Assembly: GCF_017876545.1 (NCBI RefSeq) | Contig: NZ_JAGIOD010000001.1 | Coordinates: 992,001-1,056,000, forward strand | From: Brachybacterium sacelli | Lineage (GTDB): Bacteria; Actinomycetota; Actinomycetes; Actinomycetales; Dermabacteraceae | Direction: 5' to 3' | DNA length: 64,000 nucleotides | Shown: positions 40,572 through 48,384 of the stretch, one piece after another | How the letters are laid out: each line of letters starts with the position of its first letter | How positions within the stretch are numbered: the first letter of the stretch is position 1 | Translations under genes and position numbers: made by a program | Notes under the pieces: model-generated | Databases searched by the model: none | Told to the model about the DNA's origin: nothing | What the model saw: the letters and a program-made list of their open reading frames with translations, nothing else

Positions 40572-40600
40572 ACAGTAGTTAGTAATGCAAACCAGTGCAA
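40572..40600 (-). promoter_or_regulatory. marR-type promoter (TTGCAC-17-TACTGT), leaderless
   Basis: On the minus strand TTGCAC (40595-40600) and TACTGT (40572-40577) are separated by 17 bases and are followed eight bases later by the GTG start. This is one of the two clearest sigma-70-like promoters in the window. Confidence 0.6.
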
Positions 40601-40758
40601 GGGGTGAGCGCACGTGATGTTCGTATCTCCTGGTCGGAGGAATAGGTCGGTCCCTACGGCCGTTGCGCGGAGAGGCTGTGACCGCTCGTTCATGGAGCGG
40701 CGCACCGGCCAGACCGTCGGCCGCGCGCCGAGAAGCGCCGAGAAGGAGGACCTCCCGC

Positions 40759-41841
40759 ATGTCCGTTCTGATGACCCCGCTCGACCTCGGGGAGCTGACG
40801 ATCCCGAACCGCGTCGTCATGGCGCCGCTCACGCGCGCCCGGTCCGGCGACGATCGCGTCCCCACCGATCTGATGGCCGAGTACTACACGCAGCGGGCCG
40901 GAGCCGGGCTGATCATCAGCGAGGCCACCAGCGTCAGCCCGCAGGGGGTCGGCTACCACGGCACCCCGGGGATCTGGAACGACGAACAGGTGGCCGGCTG
41001 GCGGAAGGTCACCGAGGCGGTGCACGCCGCCGGCGGGAGCATCGTCCTGCAGCTGTGGCACGTGGGGCGGATCTCCGATCCCGAGCTGCTGGACGGGGAG
41101 CTCCCCGTCGCCCCCAGCGCGATCGCCCCCGCGGGACGCGTGAAGCGCCTGCGCCCGAGGCGGCAGTACGTCCGGCCCCGGGCACTGGAGATCGACGAGA
41201 TCCCCGGCATCGTCGAGGACTTCCGGCGCGGGGCGGAGAACGCGAAGCGCGCAGGCTTCGACGGGGTCGAGATCCACGCCGCCAACGGATACCTGATCGA
41301 CCAGTTCCTCCAGGACAGCACGAACCATCGCGCGGACGAGTACGGAGGGTCGGTCCAGAACCGGGCCCGATTCCTGCTGGAGATCACCGACGCCGTGATG
41401 GACGTCTGGGGTCCCGGGCGAGTCGGAGTCCACCTGCGCCCGCGCGGCGAGGAGCACGACATGGGGGACAGCGACCCCCGCTCGATCTTCGGTCACGTCG
41501 CCGAGGAGCTGGGGGCGCGGCGGGCGGCCTTCCTCTTCATCCGCGAGATCGAGGCCGCCGACAGTCTCATCGGCGAGATTCGGCAGCTGTTCGGCGGGCC
41601 GGTGATCACCAACGAGGAGATGGATGCGGCCGACGGGCGCCGCCACGTCGACGACGGCACCGCGGACGCCGTCGCCTTCGGCCGGGACTACATCGCCACC
41701 CCGGATCTCGCCGAGCGCATCGCCGCCGGGGTCGGCCCGAACACCCCGAATCCGCTCACGTTCTACCCCGACACGGGCGACGGCCTCGCCGTGGGGTACA
41801 CCGACTACCCCACGATGGCCGAGGCGCCCCTGAGCGCCTGA
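40759..41841 (+). CDS. Old-yellow-enzyme family ene-reductase (NemA/XenB type)
   Basis: 360 residues. FMN-dependent TIM barrel: LTIPNRVVMAPLTRARS at the N-terminus, LQLWHVGRIS, EIHAANGYLIDQFLQDSTNHRADEYGGS with the His-Asn pair that binds the substrate carbonyl, and late FGRDYIATPDL. Such enzymes reduce activated C=C bonds, nitro esters and quinones with NAD(P)H. AAGGAGGA gives a strong ribosome site eight bases before the ATG. It is divergent from a MarR regulator, an arrangement typical of an electrophile response. Confidence 0.92.
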   Translation: MSVLMTPLDLGELTIPNRVVMAPLTRARSGDDRVPTDLMAEYYTQRAGAGLIISEATSVSPQGVGYHGTPGIWNDEQVAGWRKVTEAVHAAGGSIVLQLWHVGRISDPELLDGELPVAPSAIAPAGRVKRLRPRRQYVRPRALEIDEIPGIVEDFRRGAENAKRAGFDGVEIHAANGYLIDQFLQDSTNHRADEYGGSVQNRARFLLEITDAVMDVWGPGRVGVHLRPRGEEHDMGDSDPRSIFGHVAEELGARRAAFLFIREIEAADSLIGEIRQLFGGPVITNEEMDAADGRRHVDDGTADAVAFGRDYIATPDLAERIAAGVGPNTPNPLTFYPDTGDGLAVGYTDYPTMAEAPLSA

Positions 41842-41851
41842 CCGCGCCCGG

Positions 41852-42754
41852 TCAGCTGCTCGGGGCCATCGCGTCCTGCGGGAAGCTCTCGCCGGTGAGC
41901 TCTTCGGAGGCGACCCACAGTCGCCGGGCGACCTGGGCATCACGGGCCCGGCGTGAACGGCTCGCCGGCGTCGGTGCTCCGCGCCATCCCATGAACTCGC
42001 CGGGGCCGATGTAACTGTTTCCCGGCAGGTCCGCCGAGGCGGCCAGGAGCGTGGGCTGGGCGCCGTCCTCCTCGGGCTGCGCCCACCTGATCGTGAGCCG
42101 CTCCACCGGCGACAGCTTCTGGTTCCGGCTCAGCAGGTTCGTCGAGGAGACGCCGGGGTGTGCCGCCAGGGCGCGCACCGGGGAATCTGCCGCGGCGAGG
42201 CGACGATGCAGCTCGGCGGTGAACAGGAGATTGGCGAGCTTGGACTGCGCATAGGCGGGAAGTGCCCGGTACGGACGACGCTCCCAGTTCAGGTCCCCGA
42301 GATCGATCCTCCCCAGCCGGTGCCCGAGCGAGGCGAGAGTGACGACCCGGTCCCGGATCCGGGGGAGCAGGAGGTTGGTCAGGGCGAAATGGCCGAGATG
42401 GTTGGTGCCGAACTGCAGCTCGAAGCCGTCGGCGGTGCGGCCCAGCGGCGGGATCATCAGGCCCGCGTTGTTGATGAGCACGTCGATCGGCTCCGACAGC
42501 TCATCGGCGAAGCTGCGGATCGAGGCGAGATCCGCCAGGTCGAGCGTGCGGACCTCGACGTCGCCGGTCATCGTCGCCGCGGCGTCGAGCCCCTTCTGCG
42601 GCGTGCGGACGGCGAGGATGACGCGCGCTCCGGCGGCGGCGAGGCTGCGGGCGGCGATGCGGCCGATACCGCTGTTGGCACCGGTGACGACGATGGTGCG
42701 ACCCTCGAGGGCGGAGAGGTCGGGCTCGGGCAGGCGGGCTGTCGGGGATGTCAT
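41852..42754 (-). CDS. Short-chain dehydrogenase/reductase
   Basis: 300 residues. TIVVTGANSGIGRIAARSLA is the TGxxxGIG cofactor motif, NNAGLM follows, and the catalytic Ser, Tyr and Lys are in TLASLGHR and AYAQSKLAN (YxxxK). The C-terminus has the WAQPEEDGAQPTLLAASAD segment typical of the retinol-dehydrogenase-like classical SDRs. Its ATG is seven bases after TACTTT; an upstream in-frame GTG would lie inside the promoter. It is divergent from a TetR regulator with which it shares a 63-base promoter full of dyads, so repression by TetR is likely. Confidence 0.9.
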   Translation of the reverse strand: MTSPTARLPEPDLSALEGRTIVVTGANSGIGRIAARSLAAAGARVILAVRTPQKGLDAAATMTGDVEVRTLDLADLASIRSFADELSEPIDVLINNAGLMIPPLGRTADGFELQFGTNHLGHFALTNLLLPRIRDRVVTLASLGHRLGRIDLGDLNWERRPYRALPAYAQSKLANLLFTAELHRRLAAADSPVRALAAHPGVSSTNLLSRNQKLSPVERLTIRWAQPEEDGAQPTLLAASADLPGNSYIGPGEFMGWRGAPTPASRSRRARDAQVARRLWVASEELTGESFPQDAMAPSS

Positions 42755-42761
42755 GAGGGCT

Positions 42762-42812
42762 AAAGTAGTCACCGACTACATGTGTTGTCAATGGCAACAT
42801 CTACTAAGATGT
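42762..42812. promoter_or_regulatory. Overlapping promoters and three dyads, SDR / TetR
   Basis: Minus strand: TTGACA (42786-42791), 18-base spacer, TACTTT (42762-42767), ATG seven bases on. Plus strand: TAAGAT (42805-42810), seven bases before the TetR ATG. Dyads: GTAGTC-ACC-GACTAC (42765-42779), TGTTGTCA-A-TGGCAACA (42783-42799, one mismatched pair) and ACATCT-ACTA-AGATGT (42797-42812). They cover the SDR spacer, the SDR -35 and the TetR -10 respectively. Confidence 0.6.
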
Positions 42813-42817
42813 GGCCC

Positions 42818-43420
42818 ATGTCTGTCTCCGAGGAACGCCCGTACCACCACGGACGATTGCGGGAGGCCCTGCTGGAAGCGGCCGAGAGCACGTTGCGCGA
42901 GCACGGGCAGGACCAGCTCTCGCTGAGGAAGCTGGCACGTGACATCGGCGTCAGCCACGCCGCACCCGGTCGGCACTTCCCGGATCGCCAGGCCCTGCTC
43001 GACGCCCTGGCCGTCGCCGGATTCGAGCGGCTCGACCGTGAGCTGCGCAAGGCGGTCGCCGCCGCTCCCGCGGACGACTTCCCGGCCCGGCTCGACGCCG
43101 CCGTCGCGGCCTACCTGCACTTCGCCACGCAGGACGCGGCGCTGCTCGAGCTGATGTTCTCCGGTAAGCACCGACCGGGCGCCGAGGAGGTCCGGGCGGC
43201 CTCGGAAGCGGGATTCGGCCTGATGGAGGGCATGATCCGCGAGGGCCAGGAGTCCGGCCATCTGGAGCAGGGCAGCTCGGAACAGGTGGGGATGGTCCTG
43301 TTCGCCACGATGCAGGGCATCGCCACCCTGGTCAACGGCGACATGATCGGCCGCTCCCAGATGGACGCCCTGGTCGAGCGGGCGGTCGCGCAGTTCCTCA
43401 GAGGCACTCGTCCCGCGTGA
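42818..43420 (+). CDS. TetR/AcrR-family transcriptional regulator
   Basis: 200 residues. The N-terminal HTH (REALLEAAESTLREHGQDQLSLRKLARDIGVSHAAPGRHFPDRQALLDAL) is followed by an alpha-helical ligand domain of the TetR_C_13/WHG type. The recognition helix region HAAPGRHF replaces the more usual PGALYRHF-like stretch. Presumably a dimeric repressor of the divergent SDR gene and of itself. The ATG lies seven bases after TAAGAT without a ribosome site, so the transcript is probably leaderless. Confidence 0.92.
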   Translation: MSVSEERPYHHGRLREALLEAAESTLREHGQDQLSLRKLARDIGVSHAAPGRHFPDRQALLDALAVAGFERLDRELRKAVAAAPADDFPARLDAAVAAYLHFATQDAALLELMFSGKHRPGAEEVRAASEAGFGLMEGMIREGQESGHLEQGSSEQVGMVLFATMQGIATLVNGDMIGRSQMDALVERAVAQFLRGTRPA

Positions 43421-43489
43421 CGGTACCCCCACAGTCAGTGCCGCGTGACGGTTCCCCACGGCCCGTCTCCCCGGAGGTGCGGCCCATGG

Positions 43490-43539
43490 CGCCACGCGGT
43501 GAAAGGTTCCAGTTGGTTGGTACCTTTCACGACGTGGCG
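43490..43539. terminator. Hairpin between TetR and KDG kinase genes
   Basis: CGCCACG (43490-43496) and GTGAAAGGT (43499-43507) pair with CGTGGCG (43533-43539) and ACCTTTCAC (43522-43530), with one 2x2 internal loop and a 14-base apical loop. It is placed between convergent genes. Upstream, CCGCGTGACGGT-CCCC-AC occurs twice in direct orientation (43413-43432, 43441-43459), the first copy overlapping the TetR stop. Confidence 0.7.
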
Positions 43540-43601
43540 AGGGTGGTGGCGTGCGCTGAGGGGGTCCTGCCTGGCACGGGGTGCCGGGTGTCGCCGCTAG
43601 C

Positions 43602-44633
43602 TCAGCGCGTGACGGGGTCGCCGCCGTCCCCGGCGAGCAGGGCGTCGAGGTCGCTCAGACGCGGCGCCCCCTCCCAATCCCCGGGGGTGGTGCAGGCCAG
43701 GGCGCCGCAGGCATTCGCGCGGGCCAGGCGTGCCGGGACATCGAGCCCGTCGAGCTGGGCGCTGAGGTAACCGGCGACGAAGGCGTCCCCGGCCCCGACG
43801 GTGTCGACCACGTCGACCCGGTGCCCGGGCGCCTCGAGGATCTCGCCCTCGGCCAGCGCGGCCCCACCGTCGGCCCCCAGCTTGGCGACCACCTGGCGTC
43901 CGCCGGATGCGAGGGCCCGCAGCAGCGCACGATGATCGCCCTCGTCGACGCCCGGGGCGAGGATCGAGAGCTCCTCCGGTCCACCGAAGACGATGTCGAC
44001 GTGCTCGAGGATCTCGCCCAGCAGCTCCGCGAGGCGCTCGCGGGAGCCCAGCCGGGAGCGGTAGTTCACGTCGAGGCTGACCGGGATGCCGGCTGTGGCA
44101 GCGCGCTGGACGGCCGCGACATTGGTGGCGTGCGCCGTCGCCGAGAGCAGCGGGGTGATGCCGCTGACATGCACGATCTCGGCCTGCTCGAGGAGACCTG
44201 CGGGCAGGTCCGCCGGGGTGAGCGCGGAGGCGGCGGAGCCGGCCCGGTAGTAGTCCACGCGGGTGGTGGTCCCGGTGGGGCGGGACTTGACCATCAGACC
44301 CGTCGGCCGCGTCGGATCCACAGCGCAGCGCACCTCGACCCCCTCGGCGCGGATCTCCCGCATCACACGGGTCCCCAGCGGGTCATCGCCCACCCGGCTC
44401 ACCCAGGCCACCGGCACACCCAGACGGCGCAGGCCGATCGCGAGGTTCGACTCGGCGCCGCCGAGGGAGATGTCCACCGAGGGCAGGTGGGCGAGGGAGC
44501 CGATGGTGCCGCTGCGCATCATCGCCATGGTCTCGCCGATCGCGACCACCCGCGGCCCGGCCCCGGCGCTGCCCGTCCCGGCGACGCCACGCCCGGCGTC
44601 GCCCGCTCCGGGGGTTGCCCCGGCGCTGCTCAT
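43602..44633 (-). CDS. kdgK: 2-keto-3-deoxygluconate kinase (PfkB family)
   Basis: 343 residues. After a Gly/Ala-rich lead of about 27 residues the ribokinase fold starts at VVAIGETMAMM. GGAESNLAIGLRRLG is the N-terminal PfkB signature and DTVGAGDAFVAGYLSA the C-terminal one with the catalytic Asp. VDYYRAGSAASALTPADL resembles KdgK proteins. Context agrees: it overlaps KDPG aldolase (ATGA). Expected reaction: KDG + ATP to 2-keto-3-deoxy-6-phosphogluconate. Other sugar-acid substrates cannot be excluded. Confidence 0.88.
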   Translation of the reverse strand: MSSAGATPGAGDAGRGVAGTGSAGAGPRVVAIGETMAMMRSGTIGSLAHLPSVDISLGGAESNLAIGLRRLGVPVAWVSRVGDDPLGTRVMREIRAEGVEVRCAVDPTRPTGLMVKSRPTGTTTRVDYYRAGSAASALTPADLPAGLLEQAEIVHVSGITPLLSATAHATNVAAVQRAATAGIPVSLDVNYRSRLGSRERLAELLGEILEHVDIVFGGPEELSILAPGVDEGDHRALLRALASGGRQVVAKLGADGGAALAEGEILEAPGHRVDVVDTVGAGDAFVAGYLSAQLDGLDVPARLARANACGALACTTPGDWEGAPRLSDLDALLAGDGGDPVTR

Positions 44634-45283
44634 GCGCCGGCCTCCCGGGTGGTGACGCCGACGAACTTCGCGGCACGCTCGGCCAGGTCCTCCAGGCTGC
44701 CGCCCTTCAGTGCGTCGCCCAGCAGCGGGCCGCCCACGGAGACCGCGTCGGCCCCGGCCTGCAGCCAGGCCGCGGCCGCCTGCAGGTCCACACCGCCGGA
44801 GGGGATCACCCGGATGCCCGGGAAGGGCCCGCGCAGGTCCTTGATGTAGCCGGGGCCCACGACGCTCGCCGGGAACACCTTCACCGCCGCTGCGCCCGCG
44901 GCCCAGCCGGCGTGCAGCTCGGAGGGGGTGAGGCCTCCGGGCACCAGCGCGATGCCCACTTCTGCGGCGGCCTCGAGCAGATCTGTCCGGGTGATCGGGG
45001 TGACGATGTAGTGGGCGCCCCGCTCGGCGGCGGTGCGCAGGTCGGCCGGGTCGGTGACGGTGCCGATGCCGATGTCGAGCCGGTCTCCGACGCGCTCCAG
45101 CAGGCTGGGCAGCACGTCGAGGGTCCCGGGGGTGGACAGGGTCAGCTCCACCGAGCGGATGCCGGCGTCGGCGAGGGTCTCGAGCACGGGTGCGTACTGG
45201 TCGGCGCGCTCGCCGCGGATCACGACGATGAGCCGCGCGGCAGCGGTGCGCTCGGGGAGGACGGGGCGGTCGGTGGTGGTCAT
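44630..45283 (-). CDS. eda: KDPG / KHG aldolase
   Basis: 217 residues, class I aldolase trimer subunit. Motifs: VVIRGERADQ with the catalytic Arg/Glu region, VELTLSTPG, IGIGTVTD, YIVTPIT, KVFPAS with the Schiff-base Lys, and VIPSGGV. It cleaves KDPG to pyruvate and glyceraldehyde-3-phosphate. GAGGAGATC precedes the ATG. The stop overlaps the kinase start (ATGA), so the two steps are coupled. A GC-rich hairpin separates it from the dehydrogenase genes upstream. Confidence 0.94.
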   Translation of the reverse strand: MTTTDRPVLPERTAAARLIVVIRGERADQYAPVLETLADAGIRSVELTLSTPGTLDVLPSLLERVGDRLDIGIGTVTDPADLRTAAERGAHYIVTPITRTDLLEAAAEVGIALVPGGLTPSELHAGWAAGAAAVKVFPASVVGPGYIKDLRGPFPGIRVIPSGGVDLQAAAAWLQAGADAVSVGGPLLGDALKGGSLEDLAERAAKFVGVTTREAGA

Positions 45284-45353
45284 CGGGATCTCCTCAGGGG
45301 TGACGGATGGTCGGTCGGGAGCGGCGGGTCGTCCGGGGAGGGCACGGCGACCG

Positions 45354-45402
45354 CGGGACGGCGGCTCGTCGCGGGGCCGACGGGGCAGCCGCGGCCGTCC
45401 CG
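45354..45402 (-). other. Intercistronic hairpin upstream of eda
   Basis: CGGGACGG (45354-45361) plus CGGCT (45362-45366) pair with AGCCG (45387-45391) and CCGTCCCG (45395-45402), with a 3-base bulge. It begins three bases after the stop of the idonate dehydrogenase-like gene and occupies the 121-base gap before eda. It could end or attenuate the upstream transcript, or protect processed mRNA. Confidence 0.5.
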
Positions 45403-45404
45403 GC

Positions 45405-46409
45405 TCACAGCTCCAGCAGCACCTTGGCGGAGCGGGAGGCGTCCTGAGCGGTCGCGAAGGCCTCCTCGGCGTCGGCGGCCGGCACGGACTGGGTGACCAC
45501 CGCATCGAAGCGGGGATCGGCCGCGAGCACCTCGATGGCCTCGTCGATCTCCGTGTCGAAGCGCTGGGTCCCGCGCAGCTGGACCTCCTTGGCCACGAGG
45601 GTGGCGAGGTTCACCGGGATCTCCGCGTCCGGCAGGATCGCGACCTGCACGATGATCCCGGCCGGTCGCACCGCCCGCACCCCTGAGGACAGCGAGACCG
45701 GGGCCGAGGAGCATTCGAGCACCACGTCGTAGTCGTTGTCCGCGGGGGTCTCCTCGGTGACCAGGAAGGTGCGCTCGGCGCCGAGGGCCTTCGCCCGCTC
45801 GAGCGGCTCGGGGCGCATGTCGGTCGCATCGACCGAGGCGGCTCCGCGGTGCAGCAGGGCGGCGGCGGCCAGCAGCCCGATCGGTCCCGAACCCAGGACC
45901 AGGCACTTCTTCCCGGTCACGTTCCCGGCGATGCTCACCGCGTGCAGCGCGACGGCGAGCGGCTCGGCCAGCGCCGCCCGGCGCAGCGGTATCCCCTCGG
46001 GCAGGAGCCGAAGGTTCGCGCGGTCGATGACCATGTACTCGGCGGCGGCGCCCTGGCGGTGCGGCATCACGCTCGCGCTGCCCAGGTAGTCCCCGCCCGG
46101 CCACAGGTGCGGCCGGCCCTCGATGCCTGCGACGGAGTTCCCGTAGCGGGCCGGGTGCACGGTCACCGGGGTGCCGGGCGCGAGCTCGCCGCGGGGGTCG
46201 AGGTCGACCACGGCCGACAGCTCGTGGCCCGGGATCAACGGTTCGCGGATGACGAAGGCGCCGTTGGCGCCATGGAAGTAGTAGTGCAGGTCGGAGCCGC
46301 AGATGCCGACGTAGGCGATGCGCAGTCGCACCTCGTTCTCAGCAGGTTCGACGTCCGGGGCGTTCTCCCAGCGGATGTCGCCGGCGGCGTGGATGGTCAG
46401 GGCCTTCAT
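45405..46409 (-). CDS. idnD: L-idonate 5-dehydrogenase-like, zinc-type medium-chain dehydrogenase
   Basis: 334 residues. GICGSDLHYYFHGANGAFVIREPLIPGHE holds the catalytic zinc ligands (Cys and His-Glu) and closely recalls IdnD. VLGSGPIGLLAAAAL is the NAD(P) motif. The segment that normally carries the four structural-zinc cysteines reads HPARYGNSVAGIEGRPHLWPGG and has none, so the structural zinc should be absent. Expected role: oxidation of L-idonate or a related hexonate to 5-ketogluconate. It starts one base into the stop of the reductase gene (TGATG) and so belongs with the hexuronate operon. Confidence 0.82.
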   Translation of the reverse strand: MKALTIHAAGDIRWENAPDVEPAENEVRLRIAYVGICGSDLHYYFHGANGAFVIREPLIPGHELSAVVDLDPRGELAPGTPVTVHPARYGNSVAGIEGRPHLWPGGDYLGSASVMPHRQGAAAEYMVIDRANLRLLPEGIPLRRAALAEPLAVALHAVSIAGNVTGKKCLVLGSGPIGLLAAAALLHRGAASVDATDMRPEPLERAKALGAERTFLVTEETPADNDYDVVLECSSAPVSLSSGVRAVRPAGIIVQVAILPDAEIPVNLATLVAKEVQLRGTQRFDTEIDEAIEVLAADPRFDAVVTQSVPAADAEEAFATAQDASRSAKVLLEL

Positions 46410-47932
46410 CAGTGGTTCTCCTTCAGCGAGGCGGCTCGGGCTTCGGCGGCCGCGGCGCGCGGTCCCGAGGTGACGAGGAGGGTCAGCAGCTCGCCGACGA
46501 GGCCGACGAAGCCCTCGTGCTCGGCCAGCGCGGTGGTCAGGCAGCCGCTCTCGAGCAGCGCCCGGGCGTGCTCCGCCGGGGCCGTCGCCCCCGCGGTGAT
46601 CTCGACCAGACGCTCCTGGGCGGGGTCGGTCATGGCGCGGGCCTGCGCGCCGGGCTCGAAGCCTCGCGGTGGGACGACGCAGGCGAACCAGGCGGCGACG
46701 GTCAGCGCGAGCAGAGCGGGCGTGCGCCCCTGCTCCAGGTGGAACAGGGCGGGCGCGGGGATCCGCTGCGGCAGACGCATCGAGCCGTCGGATCCCACCT
46801 GGCGGGTGCGGTGGCCGAGGTCATGGTTGTGCCAGCGGTGCGTGAGGTCCTCGAGGTAGCCGCCGACGTCGAAGCCGGTGGGCAGGTCGATCGTGGGCAG
46901 GTTCTCGCCCCGGATCAGCGCGAGGGTCGACTCGGCGATCCAGTCCTGATCGAAGGACTCGGGGATCGTGCGGCGGCCGTCGAGAGCACCGAGGTAGGCG
47001 ATCAGGGAGTGCGGACCGTTGAGGATCCGCAGCTTGACCTGCTCGTACCTGCCGACGTCCGCGGCCTCGGGGGACATGATCGCCCCGCCGAGCTCCCAGG
47101 CCGGCCGGCCGGCCGGGAAGTCGTCCTCGATGACCCACATGGAGAACTTCTCGGCGCGCACCGGGGCCTCGTCGCGCACCCCCAGCAGCTCGGCGACCTG
47201 GTCGCCGGTGCCGGCGGAGGTGGCCGGGACGATCCGGTCGACCATCGCATCGGGGAAGGCGACCTGTGTGCGCACGTAGTTCAGGACGTCGTCGTCGGCC
47301 CCGGAGTGCTCGAGGAACTCGGTGACCATCCGTCGGGCGGTCTGCCCGGCGGCGGAGACGTTGTCGCAGGGCAGCACGGTGAAGGGCTCACCGCCGCGGG
47401 CGCGCTCGGTGAGGCCGCGGGCGAGCAGGCCGATCACGGTACGAGGCGCGGACGGGGCGGCGAGATCCTCCCGCAGCAACGGGGCCTCGAGGTCCAGGTG
47501 CCCGGTGCGCGGGGAGACGTGGTAGCCGCCCTCGGAGACGGTGAGCGTGAGGAGGCGACGGTGGGTGTCGGCGATCTCCCGGATCACTGCGGAGGGGTCC
47601 TCGGTCATGACGCCGAGCCCGCGGTGGACGTCGACCACGTCGGCCCGGATGCCGGTGTCGGCGAGCTGGAGGACACTGTACAGCCCGTCCTGACGGCGCA
47701 TCGGGTCGACCACGGCGCGGGAGCGGTGGGCGAAGCCGATGATGCCCCAGTCGCCCTCCTCCGCCGCGAGCGCGCGGGCGGTGTGCACGGCGGCATGGGC
47801 GCGGTGGAAGGCACCGAGTCCCAGGTGGATGATGCCGGCCCGCGCGGGATCCCGTGGGGCGGAGGCGCCGAGCAGCGGCAGACCGGTCACGCTCGCCCGC
47901 CCGAGGGCGGGGGCGGAGGCCGAGGACGGCAT
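46409..47932 (-). CDS. uxuB: Mannitol dehydrogenase family, probable fructuronate / mannonate reductase
   Basis: 507 residues, the length of long-chain polyol dehydrogenases. N-terminal GIIHLGLGAFHRAHAAVHT is the NAD-binding signature; VLPCDNVSAAGQTAR, VAFPDAMVDRIVPAT and the C-terminal catalytic KLRILNGPHSLIAYLG (Lys, Asn, His) are all intact. Family members oxidise mannitol, arabinitol, tagaturonate or mannonate. The kinase, aldolase and mannonate dehydratase in this window favour D-fructuronate to D-mannonate. AGGAG precedes the chosen ATG. A perfect palindrome lies about 85 bases upstream. Confidence 0.85.
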   Translation of the reverse strand: MPSSASAPALGRASVTGLPLLGASAPRDPARAGIIHLGLGAFHRAHAAVHTARALAAEEGDWGIIGFAHRSRAVVDPMRRQDGLYSVLQLADTGIRADVVDVHRGLGVMTEDPSAVIREIADTHRRLLTLTVSEGGYHVSPRTGHLDLEAPLLREDLAAPSAPRTVIGLLARGLTERARGGEPFTVLPCDNVSAAGQTARRMVTEFLEHSGADDDVLNYVRTQVAFPDAMVDRIVPATSAGTGDQVAELLGVRDEAPVRAEKFSMWVIEDDFPAGRPAWELGGAIMSPEAADVGRYEQVKLRILNGPHSLIAYLGALDGRRTIPESFDQDWIAESTLALIRGENLPTIDLPTGFDVGGYLEDLTHRWHNHDLGHRTRQVGSDGSMRLPQRIPAPALFHLEQGRTPALLALTVAAWFACVVPPRGFEPGAQARAMTDPAQERLVEITAGATAPAEHARALLESGCLTTALAEHEGFVGLVGELLTLLVTSGPRAAAAEARAASLKENH

Positions 47933-48016
47933 GTGGTTCTCCTGGTCGATGACGGTTCGCGCAGTGGTGCTCGGGCGGGCGGTGCAGAACACGGCATCCG
48001 AGAGCGTTTCGCGATT

Positions 48017-48032
48017 CAAAACTATAGTTTTG
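48017..48032. promoter_or_regulatory. CAAAACTATAGTTTTG palindrome, hexuronate operon / gntP
   Basis: A perfect, A/T-rich 16-base palindrome in otherwise GC-rich DNA, inside the 452-base divergent gap between the reductase gene and gntP. It contains a TATAGT -10-like box, so a bound dimer would occlude the promoter. It resembles GntR-family operators; no GntR gene is present in the window. The rest of the gap holds no gene I can support, only a CCGTCGT/ACGACGG stem near 48305-48336. Confidence 0.6.
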
Positions 48033-48384
48033 TGGGTCGCAACAGCGTATCAAGCGGCCACGGTGAGCCCGCCGCGGTCCACGGTAGGCGGCCCCGCGGG
48101 CTCGAGCGGGATCCCGCCGCTCTCCGAGCGGGGCCGGGGAGCGCCAGGACCCCGAATGGGTCATCACCAGTTCCACCCGGTACGGTGCGACGCTGACGGT
48201 CGCGTCCGAAGGGCGCCGCGGAACGCCCCGAGACGGTGCCCGTGACCCGCCGTCCACTCGCCGCGCGGAGGGCTCCGCTCGGCGTCCTCTGCACCACGGG
48301 TCCCGTCGTACCGTGCGCCGCGCCTCCACGACGGAGCGGCCGGCGTCGCACGACCCCGCCCGACCTCGACGAAAGCGAGCCGAC

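Noticed and set aside
40578..40594. GTTAGTAATGCAAAC near the MarR promoter resembles GTTAGTAACCCAAAC at the ROK-xylA operator
   Set aside because: 13 of 15 bases match, but the dyad symmetry of the xylA operator is not reproduced and the regulators are unrelated; chance seems likely.
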